Shown here: positions 37,397-49,624 of the stretch, one piece after another
How positions within the stretch are numbered: position 1 is the first letter of the stretch
Layout: each line of letters begins with the position of its first letter
NCBI RefSeq assembly: GCF_026745355.1
Contig: NC_079207.1
Span: forward strand, 10,671,764 to 10,735,763
Reading direction: 5' to 3'
Length of the DNA stretch: 64,000 nt
From: Beta vulgaris subsp. vulgaris
Taxonomy: Eukaryota > Streptophyta > Magnoliopsida > Caryophyllales > Amaranthaceae
Program-made: the position numbers and the translations under genes
The notes under the pieces: model-generated
Databases searched by the model: none
What the model was told of the DNA's origin: nothing
Seen by the model: the letters and a program-made list of their open reading frames with translations, nothing else

Positions 37397-38765
37397 AAGT
37401 GTCATGTTCCCCTCAAGTTGCACCGTATATTCTTATGGACTCCATGCCCCTTTTCTTAAGTTAATATACAACACATTTCCTTGTAAAAAAAATTAAAAAC
37501 AATTATTCGATCATCAATTATCATTGTCTCAATATGCGACTTTGTCAATTTAGATAGAAAGTCATATATGTTGTTCATCCAACCACTCAAGTCAAGGGCA
37601 TTGCCTAAGCCCAATAGCTTCACATATAACTTGACAAATTTGGCATACGGAAGTAACTTTTAAATCTCAATAGTATTTAAACAAAGATCGAGTGGTTTCT
37701 AAACAAAGGGCATGCAAAAGCAACTGCTAATTTTATGCATTCTTGCACGAGCACATACGAATTCCACTTTCTCCCCTAGTTATCTACGTATGCTACAGGC
37801 GAGCGCGCAGCTAACCATCTGCAATCCAAAATCATGATAATGTTTGCAACAATGCCCGTACAATCTACACAACCATGCTGCAAGTACTGTACACTGGCAC
37901 ACTGCTCTTTCACTCACTCAGTGCCTCAGTCCACTCATGAGGACATATATGCCCATACAACTGAACCTTCTTTTGGCATCACTGATGACACCAAACTCAA
38001 AACATAAGAATCCGTTTTACTTGAACCAAATCTGATTTGTCTCAACTTGGCAATAACTATGAATACGACACCATATGGACCATACTAATAAATGAAGAGA
38101 TTAGGACAGAGAATAAAATTCAACCTCTTATAATAGATAACTATGTAGCTCCGACTCTTTAATTTAGCTCAAATACCCGTATCGGATTCTCTAACACTCC
38201 GATTGTCCGCATTGGTACGAACACTTATTCTAACACTTTCTATACAAAATAGAAAAGTCGCACAACTAGATACATACTATGTCTAGTAGCAGTACCCAAC
38301 CTCAAGGCCAAGTAGCATAGATAGGAGCATAATCCTTTTCCACCACCAATTCCCATGCAACATTCTCTGCTATTAATGCTGTTTCTATTGTATACCACAC
38401 AATAATTGCTGATGTATCTCCATTGATTAAGTGGTCGGCCACAATAGGTATGTACTAAATGACATTCTCTGTCCTATGTATCAACTTGATTGACCTGTAA
38501 CTGAACCCAGATATGTTTTACTTAAGAGTAAGCAGATAGTCAGATTTTCTGTTTCTGTCTGACAGTGATAAAACTCTGTGACAAATAATAACCTATAAGG
38601 AAGAAAATTACAAGTCATACAACTACCATCCGAGTTGTCTTCTCATCCAAAGCCACAAACTCATCTGTCATACATTAAGCACATCCTTGTCCCACCCCTG
38701 AATCTCGTTCAATAAGAATAGCATCCTCATACCATATTTCTTCTGTGGGAAAAAAGGTATTAACC
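37397..38765. other. Upstream region of the NPH3 gene, no gene seen
   Basis: No conserved frame or transposon end was found in this 1.4 kb. It should contain the promoter and 5' leader of the gene starting at 38766. Confidence 0.45.
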
Positions 38766-41700
38766 ATGAAGAAACATGCACTTACAACTGAAGCACGAAA
38801 CCAGGAGAGTAGCAGAAATGACACAAACCAAATTCCCGGCAAGATTATACTTCCCAACAAAAACAACAATGTAGCTTACAGCTTTGAAAAGAAGGATCAT
38901 TCATGGTAAAAATAAGTCTATTTTTCATTTACTACAAGTACAAAAAACAATTCACAATTTCTGAAAAAGTAATGTGATTGATGCTTTCCTACAAGAGAAA
39001 CTTCTCTCTTTTCTTTTCCATTAACTCCCTTCAACTTGTGCAACTACTTGTATGTTTCATACAGGTTTGTGGTTTCTGATATCCCAACAGATCTGTCAAT
39101 TCAAATCGAAGAAGATACCTTTCATGTGCATAAGGTAACTATTAAATCAACCAGATAAATATTTCAATGTTGCTACGAGGGACAAAAAAAACAATCTCCA
39201 AGGTGAACAAAAGGCTAGAGTTTCCCGAAGTTTCTTTTATATTCATCTACAATATCAAATGTTTTTCCATTTTGAGCTTACCTTGTGCACCTAGTAACAT
39301 ATAGTGATGTAGGTATTGAACTATGACCATATGATAACACACAATTACATATTCAAAGGTGACTAACAAAGAGTCAAATTACTATCTTCTTCTTTTTTTG
39401 TTTGCTTGTCCTGGGGAAGGGGGGTTCTTTCTTATTCAACAATCAAGATAGCTCTAAGGCGGAACTGACAGCCTGGAATTACTTAATCAAAGGTTGTACT
39501 CAGTAATCCAAGCACTAAATGTGTCATAAAATATGTAAGTCTGCTTTCTTCAGCAAACCAGAACATTGATATGCCAGAGCAGCATACTGGGTCGTTCTGT
39601 TGTGATAGAGCATATTATACATCATTCTATCCACAATCCTAAAATTTAAGAATAAGTTTAAAAAATTATATCAAGTATTGAGAATTGTTTCAAAAGATAT
39701 TTAAACAGCTTAGCAAAAGCAAAGAGAAGCATTTATACAGAGAACAAATAACTGAATGCCACACTCTTTACTAGAGATGATGCATGAGATGATATGAGTA
39801 TCAAAGGAAAGTAATGTAACCTTAGTTATATATCTGATTACTGAAAGATAATAGTCTCTAATCTCAATATAGGCATTTACACCAGCTGCCAAACTATAAA
39901 ACAAAACACAAAGAACACTTTTAAGATTGCTGACAGGTTAACAGGTCTCTGTCTCTCCAGATGTCTCAATTTCAGCTTTTCGTAGTGCTTGTCAATTTTG
40001 ATGTTCTACATTCTAGCTTTATCTGTATGTGAAGATAATTTTACTGAAATTGTTGGTTAAGTTGCATGTTGAATACATCTATACCCTTCAGTCCTGTTCG
40101 TCTTAGCCTTTTGGATCTTCTTTCTGGAAGAAGAGTGGTTTTAGCTGGGAATCCTTAAAGAGTTTAGTAAACCATGCATGTGTCTCAAATCATTCTCAGG
40201 ATCTGTCACTTTTGTTAAACGATGCTTCAGAAATAGTGGATTCGAATTTTCTGGTGTAGTTGCTGATTTCTAGTATTAGTTATTAGGTGCGGAATGTATC
40301 TAATTAGGCAAATACGTTCAAGTTAGGAGGTTGTTTTTTCTGTTCTAGCTTGGTTTAGTCATGACAAAAGCTGGGCCTCGGGATGTCACAGAGGTAGAGG
40401 TGCTAAAAAAGTGGAGCAAGTAGGAAAGGTTTAACGAATAGAGAAAGTTTAAATTAAACCCTTCCATTATAAGAAAAGACCTTGCAGTTCTAACTTCCAA
40501 CAAGGTCTTCCCTCTAGATGTTAATAATTTACCAATCAACTTCTCAATTTGATATTTCTGTGATCATCTCTGACTCCATTGTGTCACTCACTAACTCTTG
40601 AAACAGTACGCACTATTTACAAAAAGCGGCTACATAAGCCAAGTAGACTTCCAGCCCACAAGCTCAAGTTTAGAGCACAACATTAAGCTTGACAACTTTC
40701 CAGGTGGAGCAACAGCTTTCGAAGTAGTTCTAAAATTTTGTTATGGCCAACCTATAGATCTGAACCCCAACAATGTGGCTCTTCTGAGGTGTGCATCAGA
40801 ATTTCTAGAAATGACAGAGGAATTTGAAGATGGAAACCTAATATCCAAGACAGAAGCCTTTCTAACATTCATAGTACTGGCTTCGTGGAGAGACTCAATT
40901 ATAGTTCTCAAAACTTGTGAGAATCTATCTCCCTGGGGAGAAAACCTTCAGATTGTACGGAGATGTTGTGATTCGATATCTTGGAAAGCTTTTCAAGACA
41001 AGAATGAGCTGATTGATAATGATAGTTGGTGGTTTGACGATGTTGCAACCTTGCGCATTGACCACTTTAGCAGAATTATAGCAGCATTGAAGTCAAAAGG
41101 TACCAAACCGGAGATAATAGGTTCATGTCTCCAGCATTATGCAGAAAAATGGTTGCCAAGGATGGACGGAGAGGTAATAGGGCAAAGAAGCCACTGGTAT
41201 GGGAAAAATGAGCTCCAGTTCAGTATTATAAGTGGGACAAATCAAGAAGGTGATCTCAGCCAAAATAAGGAGCAAAAGATGATCATCGAAAGCCTCATCA
41301 GCCTACTTCCCCCTCAGAAGGAAGCTGTTTCCTGTAAGTTTTTGTTATGGATGTTAAAGATGGCTATGATATACTCTGCGACACCAGCATTAATCTCAGA
41401 GCTCGAAAAGAGAGTTGGCTCAGTCTTGAATAATGCCAATGTGCAAGACCTCCTGATTCCAAGATGTGGTAACCGAGGGACACTGTTAAAGTGAGTTCAC
41501 TACATGCTACATCAACTATAATCTTTTAGTTTGAATCACTTTCTCAATTATTAACCTCCAAAGACGGTTAGAAAATCAGAAAATGACGGAAAATTCCCAA
41601 CATATCAAACACTTTGCAAAAGACCCACCTAGAAATAATCTTTTTCTCCGGCACGGCAATTGACACCACCTTCACTGGTGATCTGTGCAAGTTAAGTTTT

Positions 41701-44230
41701 CAGAATTTATAATCATAATTCCAGCAGAAATACCTTTTTACGGAATTCTGACTTGAAATACTTGAGTTCTAATTTGCACAAACTACTACAAGGATAATTT
41801 AGGCATTTGAAGTCAGAACACTAGGAAATAGGTTATCTAATATAGAAAATGCAATACATAAGGTACTTTGTGCAAAATTATAATTTTAATACACACACTC
41901 ATAGCATATACTCCCTTCATTTCTTTTTAATTTACTCACATTACTTTGGAGGAGAACCAAGAAGGAAGTCTAAAAGTGAGAACAAATAAACTGAAAAGGT
42001 GGAGAGAGAAATTTTAAGGTGGGTAATTATCTTAGAAAATGGATCACATGTGTGGAAAAAAAGAAGATAATAGATCGAACATGTTGCCAAAAATAGAAAA
42101 AGCAACAGCTTGTAGATTAAAAACAAACGGATCAAAAAGGAATGTATGTAGATTAAAACAAATGGAGGGAGTATAAGGTGTAGCCTGTTAGATGCCCGTC
42201 AAGAAAAAAATTGTGTTCAATGAACCCTCGACACTTTGTTTGGATAGCATTGATGGAGGGAAAGGTTGAAGAGGAAAGTATTAGGTTTCGTTCTCCTTCC
42301 AAATCTTTCCAACATCGGAAGGATTTGGTTTATTAAGAGAGGAAGAAAATTGTATTCTTCCCATTCCTTCCCCTTTCGTTTCTCCATCATGTATCCGAGC
42401 AAGGAAAATGATTTCCTCTCTTTCCCTTCCCCTCCAAATCCCCTATCCAAGTAAAATGAAAATTTTTACTCTAAACTAACCATACCAGTCTTTGGCGCAG
42501 TTCACCAGAAGAGAAGACAATGCACAACATTGACACTGTGCAAAGAATAGTGGAATATTTTCTGATGCACGAACAGCAACAACACCAACAACAGAGGCTG
42601 ATTGAAAATCTGGATGTCAGTAAGCTCCTAGACAATTATTTGGCTGAAATTGCATCAGAACCAAATCTCACAATCTCTAAGTTCCAAGTTCTAGCAGAGG
42701 CATTGCCAGCAAATTCCAGACTATGTCATGACGGTCTATATAGGGCAATTGATACCTACCTGAAGGTAAACATTGCATCCACTACTTCTATGCCAACTTC
42801 AGTTAGTAGCAATTTTTACAGCCTACTTACCTAAACACTGCATCAGACCCACCCTTCACTACCAGAGCAAGAGCGTAGAAGGTTGTGCAAGATAATGAAT
42901 TGTCAAAAGCTCTCAATTGATGCTTGCATGCATGTGGCGCAGAATGAACGACTGCCAATGAAAACTATTATACAGGTACTACTTTTCAATCTAGAATCAG
43001 TAAGTCTATCCTTTGCATTCACAGTAAAAAAATAAAAGAATAAAAAACCTATAAACAAGGAGCTACACAAAAGTTGACCATTGGATTTAGCATATGGATA
43101 ACCTTTCATCATGCATTATTGTTAGCCATAAGGGCTTCCAGATAATAATTCTCCAGTGCGAATTCTGTGATTCTCAGACTCGAGCCATTTACCCCTCCAT
43201 ACTAGTGTCGGACACTCATAACCGAGTCCAATTGTATAAAAAAGCTCAAGGCCCATTAAGGCGATAAAAATCCTAGTATACCTAGGTGCGCCTTATGGGC
43301 GCCTCATTGAAGTGAGGAACAACTAATGAATTTCATTTTGAAAAATGACGTAGAAGAAATTGTGCGTCCTGGGTGTGCCTTGGTGCGCTATCTTGCACCT
43401 CTGTGCGCTTTTTGCGCCTATTTAAAATTGTGTCACCTAGCACAAAAAAAAGCGCTTGAACGCAATCACCTTGTGCCTCAGCGCCTATAAATTGGTGAGT
43501 CCGAGCATCTGTAAAGCAGGGGTACTAGTGTAAGTGGAACCTATTTGTGTTCTTTTTTATTTCTACAAAAAGAAGGAAGTGATCCACACAAGTCCTTGAA
43601 AAAAATCCTTACAATAGATATTATAAATCAAGAGCGTGAGCGCCTCTATTCCCTCAGTCCCTCAACTTAAGCACCCAAGATGGCAATTGACACTCTTGCA
43701 TGAAGAAAACCTTTAATAACAAGTGTTTTATATGTAAACTTATTTTTAAACTTGAAAGTTGTACGAAGTCGCAAGCCAAGACAAGAAATATGTAATTATG
43801 TCCATTAAAGAATTTAGAATCTCAAACATATTTGACTATCTATGCATATATTCAACAGGTGCTGTTTTCAGAGCAAGTGAAGATGAGGACTGCAATGCAA
43901 AGCAATGAAGAAACAATTGGAGGCAATACTCGCGAAGATGATGAAAGGTGGTCATCTGCAAAGAAAGAGATCAAGATTCTTAGAACTGAGCTTGAGAAGG
44001 TAAAAGAAAAGATGTCTGAACTGCAGAGAGACTACTCTGAGCTTCAAGGCGAATATATAAAGCAGATCAGCAAACCACGGAGAAACTCAAGCTGGATTCA
44101 TAGATTGAAAACGATAAGACAACCATCTTTTTTTAGTGAAAAGATCGACACAGAACTTGGAGAAGAACAGGGAACATCAAACCCAGGAGGCAATATACCC
44201 AATAGTAGAAGAAGACAATCCATGCCCTAA
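38766..44230 (+). CDS. BTB/POZ-NPH3 family protein, 619 aa, six exons
   Basis: Exons 38766-38905, 39065-39134, 40607-41490, 42501-42765, 42847-42975 and 43859-44230 join in frame to 619 residues. Exon 1 ends in TG and exon 2 begins with G, giving the Trp that precedes the conserved SDIPTDL of this family, which supports the small first exon. A BTB domain (about residues 48-155) includes IEEDTFHVHK, YALFTKSGYI and FPGGATAFEVVLKFCYG. The NPH3 domain starts near 211 (WWFDDVATLRIDHF) and ends near 508 (VLFSEQVKMR), with NERLPMKTIIQ before it. A coiled coil (about 525-560) and a basic, Ser-rich tail follow. Family members work at the plasma membrane with phototropin or PIN/AGC-kinase signalling and as CUL3 adaptors; which role applies is unknown. 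Histidine/glutamine runs (EQQQHQQQQR) sit within NPH3. Confidence 0.93.
41911..42171. mobile_element. Stowaway-type MITE in intron 3 of the NPH3 gene
   Basis: Begins CTCCCTTCATTTC after TA and ends AATGGAGGGAG before TA. The inner inverse pairing is weak, so it is an old copy. Confidence 0.7.
43140..43510. repeat. GCGCC-rich repeat in intron 5 of the NPH3 gene
   Basis: The segment is dense in gcgcc/ggcgc words (for example aggtgcgccttatgggcgcc, tgtgcgctttttgcgcc), unlike the surrounding AT-rich intron. This is typical of a non-autonomous hAT-like repeat. Termini were not fixed. Confidence 0.45.
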
Positions 44231-45321
44231 GAAACCTTATAGGTTGAACAAGACATAGATAAAGTTGCCAGAAAAATCAGGAATTCTTCAGCATAGCAAT
44301 CACCAAAACATCTTCTCCACATCAATCACAGTCCCTAAGTTTATAGCTACGGGTCTCATCTTGTAAGTGAACCAAGACAACAAAAACAGCACATCGACCT
44401 GTTTAGGCACTGTAGAACAAAGAAAATATTGGATCCAAGACCTAGAGCCAATTGGACGGTGAAGAGCTAGAAAAATCTGAGATGAAATATTTCATAAAAT
44501 GATGTAAAACAGTGTGATACCCCAGCCTGCCTATTTAATAATTCATTCATTTGTGTGTTGCGGTAATACGTGTCAAATTTGAAATGATGTTTCATTTTTC
44601 CTACAGATATCAGCAAAATCACCTCATAAATTTCCATTATCCAATGACAAGCTAACTATACAATTTGCAAATATATGAATTGGGCATGAATAGTCCATAA
44701 AACAAAAGGATCATCGAGCACTTGTAATCCCTAGTGATATTTCGTCACAGAAACAAACTATGCAATTTGCAAATATATGAATTGGGCATGAATAGCCCAT
44801 AAAACAAAAGGATCATCGAGCGCTTGTAACCCCTAGTGACATTTCGTCACAGAAACAATTGGCAAACGAAATCGTAACTCCCTAAGCTTAAAAAGCATTA
44901 TCCTCTCTCACTCTTCAATGAGAAATAACTCTCGTGTGCACAATATATGGGGTTCAACATTTGCAAATCCTATGTCTTAACTATGTAATATACATAGTTC
45001 CACATACAAGAAACTCGTAAAATCAGATAGCATTGACAATAGAATTGAGATCGATTTGCCAAACAAAAAAACCATTATTACTAATGAGTTAACAAGTTTC
45101 ACTAAAATGAATAACAAAAACAAGTTGCATAACCACTATGCAGCAGCCAAAGACAAACAGAAACCAAACCACCATAAATTAAAATAACAGAAGCATTATC
45201 ATAAGAAACCAACAATCTTTCCACAACATAGATTTCTTCCTTCATGTTGACAAGTAAAATAACAAAAGAAGAAGAATGAAGTAAATTAGCAAAACTACCT
45301 AAGCAGCAGGAGTGGTGTTCC
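44231..45321. other. Shared 3' flank of the NPH3 and uL23 genes
   Basis: Apart from the 102-bp tandem duplication, no gene or repeat was recognised. The two genes converge here. Confidence 0.5.
44655..44858. repeat. Tandem duplication of a 102-bp unit
   Basis: Two copies (44655-44756 and 44757-44858) begin actat(a/g)caatttgc and end ttcgtcacagaaacaa with only a few differences. They lie about 425 bp after the NPH3 stop codon and may be within its 3' flank. Confidence 0.9.
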
Positions 45322-45813
45322 TCACTTTCTCATGCTAGTCCATGGGAATTTGGCAGTCTCCTGGGAATCACGGCGTTGGCGAGAAGGAGCTAAATCGGAA
45401 GGCGAACGCTCGCCTTCGAGCCAATGAGATCTTCTTCTACCACCTGATTCCTCAACAATGGTGGTCTGAGATTGCTTATTCAATTCCTTCTTATCATCGA
45501 GAATTACCTTAATTGGGAAAAGATCAGGTGAAATTGAAAGAGGGGATTTTAGGGTTACATAGGCTTTCTTATAATCAGGTTTAGCAAGAAGAATACCACC
45601 TCTTTTCTTCTTCTTGCCTTCCATATTTAGGGTTTGTACTTTCTCGACTTGGAAACCATAGAGTGATTCCAGAACTCTCTTGATTTCAATCTTGGTAGCA
45701 GAAGGAATGGTTTTGAGAGCGATTTCGGTGATGTTGGAGAAGGAAGGAGGCATAAGGAGTTTGATTGGGAGATTGGGGAAGTGTACTACTCTTCTTCCTA
45801 ATCTTCCTGCCAT
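45322..45813 (-). CDS. Organellar uL23 (ribosomal protein L23/L15e family), 163 aa
   Basis: A single-exon frame starts MAGRLGRRVVHFPNLPIKLL. This matches plant L23/L15e-family proteins of bacterial type that are usually assigned to the mitochondrial ribosome. The core contains ALKTIPSATKIEIKRVLESL and GFQVEKVQTLNMEGKKKKR, the uL23 beta-hairpin and its basic loop, then KKAYVTLKSPLSI. uL23 sits at the exit of the peptide tunnel and binds 23S-type rRNA. I chose ATG 45813 because it fits the family N-terminus; the frame stays open upstream to an ATG at 45942, but that extension is unlike the family. The C-terminus is a basic/acidic low-complexity tail (SGGRRRSHW...). Confidence 0.9.
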   Translation of the reverse strand: MAGRLGRRVVHFPNLPIKLLMPPSFSNITEIALKTIPSATKIEIKRVLESLYGFQVEKVQTLNMEGKKKKRGGILLAKPDYKKAYVTLKSPLSISPDLFPIKVILDDKKELNKQSQTTIVEESGGRRRSHWLEGERSPSDLAPSRQRRDSQETAKFPWTSMRK

Positions 45814-45971
45814 GCTTTTGCTTCTTCTTCTTCGTTGATGATATTTGAGCGAAACAAATAAAGAAAAGAGCTGCAAATGAAACGCAAAAACCCCACCTAA
45901 AACCCCCTTCAAATAGGCGACCAGAGCAAGTACAGATTGCACTTAGGCAGAGAGACTCGTACCATCTACTA

Positions 45972-46604
45972 CTCCCTCCGTCTCAGGATACAGTTCTCAT
46001 TTTCATTTTGGGTTTTCCAAAATATAGTTTTTATTTTCATATTTAGTTACACATTTTTCTGCTATTTGTTAGAGGTGATCATTTTGGCCCGGCCCGCTTT
46101 TGGGCCGGGTTTTGGGCAGAATTTTTCGGCCCGCGGGCCCGGCCCGGCCCGGTCTTTTTTTTTTAATTTTTGGGCGGGCTTTGGGCAAGCTAAAAACGAC
46201 TTTTTAGTCTATTTTTTGGCCCGTAAAGCCCGGCCCGAAATAGCGGGCTTTGGACACAAAAATTCGGCCCGAAATTTAGGCCCGGCCCGGCCAATGGGCA
46301 AATTTTTTTGGCCGCGGCCCGGCCCGGCCCATGATCACCTCTACTATTTGTCTAGAAAAATAGTGTTCTATCATGTACTTGTATTTGCTTCTTGAAACTT
46401 TTTTTTTTTTATTTATTCAATCAAAATATTACAATTAATGTTCTTTCACCAATTATTCTCCATTCTCTCTCCTAAAATCATCTTTTCCCATACAACATTT
46501 ATTTAAATAAACAAAAAATCTATATTATCTCTCTTAGATTCTACTTGCATAAATTACCGTGAAAAAAAGAAAATGCGAACTATATTTCGGGACGGAGGAA
46601 GTTG
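45972..46604. mobile_element. Stowaway-type MITE split by a hAT MITE
   Basis: Begins CTCCCTCCGTCTCAGGATACAG after TA and ends gacggaggaagttg before TA. The interior contains a hAT MITE at 46070-46343. It lies about 160 bp upstream of the uL23 start codon. Confidence 0.8.
46070..46343. mobile_element. hAT-type MITE rich in GGCCCG
   Basis: Perfect 13-bp terminal inverted repeats TAGAGGTGATCAT are flanked by a perfect 8-bp duplication CTATTTGT (46062-46069 and 46344-46351), the size made by hAT transposases. The interior is repeated ggcccggcccg on one side and its inverse on the other. No coding. Confidence 0.88.
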
Positions 46605-46611
46605 TATAATT

Positions 46612-46874
46612 GGAACAACCTCCGTCCCATAATATAGTGCCTACATCATTTTTGGTGGGTCAAATTTAAAAATATTTGATCGGATATTCTCATTTGTATT
46701 ATATAAAAAAAATATTCATGTGGGATCTTGTTAGATTTGTTTCAATGTAAAGTTTCATAATATCAACTTTTTTATATTTTTTATTAATACAAAATTAAAG
46801 ATATTAAAGATCAAAGTTACGTCCTGAAAACCATGTAAAAAAAACAAGCACTATATTATGGAACGCATTGAGTA
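46612..46874. mobile_element. Stowaway-like MITE
   Basis: Contains CCTCCGTCCCATAATATAGTGC near the left end and its degenerate inverse (tatattatggaacgcattgag) at the right. The ends are worn and the TA duplication is not certain. Confidence 0.6.
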
Positions 46875-46891
46875 CTATTTATAATTTGATA

Positions 46892-47256
46892 CTCCCTCCG
46901 TCCCATAATATAGTACTTGCATTCCTCTTTGGGTGTCCCAAAATGTTGTGCCTATTTCTTTTTTTATCAATTTTTTTGGACTAAATTATCCTTCATTTGT
47001 ACATAAAACTTTCCAAAATACCCCTACTTTCTTTTAAAATATGTGCCCCTATTTATTGTTTTACACCATTCCAAGTATATTATTGCTCTTTCATTTTATT
47101 TTAAAGGAAAAACAAGAAAAAAACTAGTTCCAAGACAAAAATACCCAATAAACATTTACTTAAATATATATTTTTGTGAAATTCTAAAACTCTTTCCATT
47201 TTCCTTAATTCTCGTGAAAAATGAGAACTGAGCACTATATTATGGGACGGAGGGAG
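46892..47256. mobile_element. Stowaway-type MITE (365 bp)
   Basis: Begins CTCCCTCCGTCCCATAATAT after TA and ends with the near-perfect inverse (tattatgggacggagggag) before TA. Confidence 0.87.
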
Positions 47257-47699
47257 TAATATAATATTTCTATTGTAATGTGACTTTAGCTTTAAGTCTA
47301 TTAGTTGATAGTGGCATCAGTCATCGAAATGGTGATATCTTACATAAAATTTCACCATCTATAGGATTCACATTGATTTTTTTTGGATCAGGATTTTTCA
47401 TTCAACCAAGTGGAACTCAAATTGGACTCATGTTTAGGTAAAATATCACTAGGTTAATTATGTTTTGAAAATTAAATTGTCTTTTGTAATTTCGTTCCCA
47501 CCTTAGATTCGGATCTGAGAATTCTTCCTTTTTCCATAAAGGAGCCGAATGAAACCAAAGTTTCATGTTCGGTTTTGAATTAGTGACGTTAAAAAAAGAA
47601 AAAATGAACGTCAGCTATAACCCCTAGCCTTCCAAGCTGGTTCTATATTTGTTCGAATAAAATGCTTAGCTAATTCCATGCGTCTAACTAAAGTGAAAG
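47257..47699. other. Intergenic, no gene seen
   Basis: No coding or repeat end was recognised before the hairpin-ended element. Confidence 0.4.
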
Positions 47700-47980
47700 T
47701 ATTGTGTCAGACCGTCTGACACAATACATTTGGTCGGACGACCACTCCTCTCTCTCTGTTCATCCCTTCCACCTTTCCTACCTCTCTCTAACTATTCTGA
47801 TTTCTCATCATCAACCTTCATTTTCTCTCTCCTCTCCTTCTTCCATTCCAGCAAAAACTCTTGTTCAGCTTTCTTTACATAATTCCACTTATTGGTTTAC
47901 ACTTTTGCTCTGCCATAAACATCATAACCCAACTCAGTTCCTAAAAGAAATGGAACACCGTAAACACCATAACACCATAA

Positions 47981-48142
47981 ATTGATGCAAATTTCTCAGT
48001 TGCTCAATTGTCAGATTTTGGGAACCATGTAGTCCAAGTGTTCGCGTCCAACACAACTACTCGCGAAAATGGGACATCTAGATCTGTAGCCTCTAACAAT
48101 GGCTTTCAAGTATCTACCATGGATGTTGAAGGTCATTGGTAA
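47981..48142 (+). pseudogene. Coding-like segment inside hairpin-ended copy 2
   Basis: The frame, after a stop at 47978-47980, runs 53 codons to TAA at 48140-48142. Its composition is protein-like (SVAQLSDFGNHVVQVFASN, GFQVSTMDVEGHW). It has no start codon and I do not recognise the source. By analogy with the PDI segment in copy 1 it could be a captured exon, but chance is not excluded. Confidence 0.25.
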
Positions 48143-48432
48143 CCAGATTGAGATTGAAGAACAAAGGAAGAGAAAGAGAAGTGAAAGGTGCGCAAAACAT
48201 TGGAGATATTAAGAAGAGATTTAATCCATATGAATATATGATAATGAGATTGATGACGATGAATTGGTGATGATGATCGTAAATGGTGATGAATTGATTT
48301 TGTTGTCATTATTAATACAACATCTCTTCTGCAATTTAGGGGTAGTGTCTCACAATTTTGTTAAGCTGGCAGAAGAGGAATGAAGAAAAAGGAGAAAGTG
48401 AGAGAAAGCAGAGGTTAGTGTTTTGTTTTCTT

Positions 48433-48775
48433 TTCAGTTGGACTTTGTTTTCTTTCAGTTGGACTTTGTTTTCTTTCAGTTGGACATTGTGTTTCTTTCA
48501 GTTGGACTTTGTTTTGTTTCAGTTGGACTTTGTTTTTTTTTTTTCAGTTGGACTACCTGAAAAAAACGAAGACTACCTGAAAAAGAATGAAGACTACCTG
48601 AAAAAGAATAAAGACCAACTGAAACCCAAAGTAAGTCTAACTGAAGTACAAAAACCAACTGAAAAAAAAGAAGATTAACTGAAAACAAAATGAAGACTAC
48701 CTGAAAAAAAATTAAGACTACCTGAAAAAAAAATTAAGACTAACTAAAAAAAATTGGAACCACCTGAAAGTCGTC
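48433..48775. repeat. Palindromic tandem array in copy 2
   Basis: The left half (48433-48555) repeats tttcagttggactttgtt. The right half (48556-48775) repeats gactacctgaaaaa and gaccaactgaaa, which are inverse forms of the pieces making up the array at 32.3-32.8 kb. The join lets the strand fold back on itself. Confidence 0.8.
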
Positions 48776-48812
48776 TGACCAAAGATTATGGTCAGACGAG
48801 TCCGACACAATA

Positions 48813-49624
48813 CGTTCTCATAACTAAAAAATCATTTCTTCTTCCAACTCTTCGATCTTCCCATTCATTTCCTGCAGGACCCTCTTCCCCTAACTCTTTC
48901 CATTCTGCGAATGAATAATCTATAATAGTTCGCAAATACCAAACTTTTATATTTTTTTCTTACATATATTTAGAGATATTAACAGTCAAAATTATGTATC
49001 AATAAGTGTAGCTATTGGAGGAATTTAGAGTTAAATACAGAATTGTTTGAGAGAATAATGTGGCAAGCCAACCTAGCAAAGTCTTATAGCTTGAGGATTA
49101 CTATATCACTAATTGTCGGAGTCCAATTTGGACATTAACAAATAGTAATGGTATTCCAAGAAGTCCAGAAATATTCTTGAAACATTTTCTAATACCAGCT
49201 ACTATGAAAAGTGCCAATAACTATAAGCATATTAGTAACCTCAGTAAAAGAAAAGGGTTCCAATAACTAGAAGCACAATGTGAGACTACATGAAGATATA
49301 GGAACACTTGAAAACCAGTCACGCTCAAACTATACATTCTTGTGAATGAATTTTCATTGTTCAATGATACAGGTACATCAGCCAGATGAGTACCTTCACA
49401 GGGACATCATCTTAGCATTTAACCTTAATTCAGTATTTAATCACTAATAGTAAAAGTAGTGAAAAGATACTAAGTGTCATCACCAGTTTTGCACCTTTAG
49501 CATTGACAAATGACAACACAGGTCTGCCAGACTCTGAACAGACCATAATCTACATTCTACGATACCCAGTTGAGGCAAGAATAATAAAAAAATGAACTTC
49601 CCCAACTCATAATGATTATGTTCT
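48813..49624. other. 3' flank of the transporter gene, no other gene
   Basis: No conserved coding. It should include the 3' UTR of the minus-strand gene that ends at 49625. Confidence 0.5.

Larger units (their letters stand above)
47700..48812. mobile_element. Hairpin-ended element, copy 2
   Basis: The left end is a perfect hairpin, TATTGTGTCAGAC-C-GTCTGACACAATA (47700-47726), then tttggtcggacgacc. The right end has the inverse gtctgaccaaa and ends GTCCGACACAATA at 48812, a decayed hairpin. This is the same terminal structure and size (about 1.1 kb) as the copy at 32241-33367. The interior holds a tandem array of the same cagttggactt / gactacctgaaaa units, which reverses orientation at about 48550, and an open segment at 47981-48142. 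No transposase. No clear target duplication. Confidence 0.62.

Noticed and set aside
45814..45942. N-terminal extension of uL23 starting at 45942
   Set aside because: The extension is unlike the family, which begins at the MAGRLGRR start, and is followed directly by a MITE-rich upstream region.
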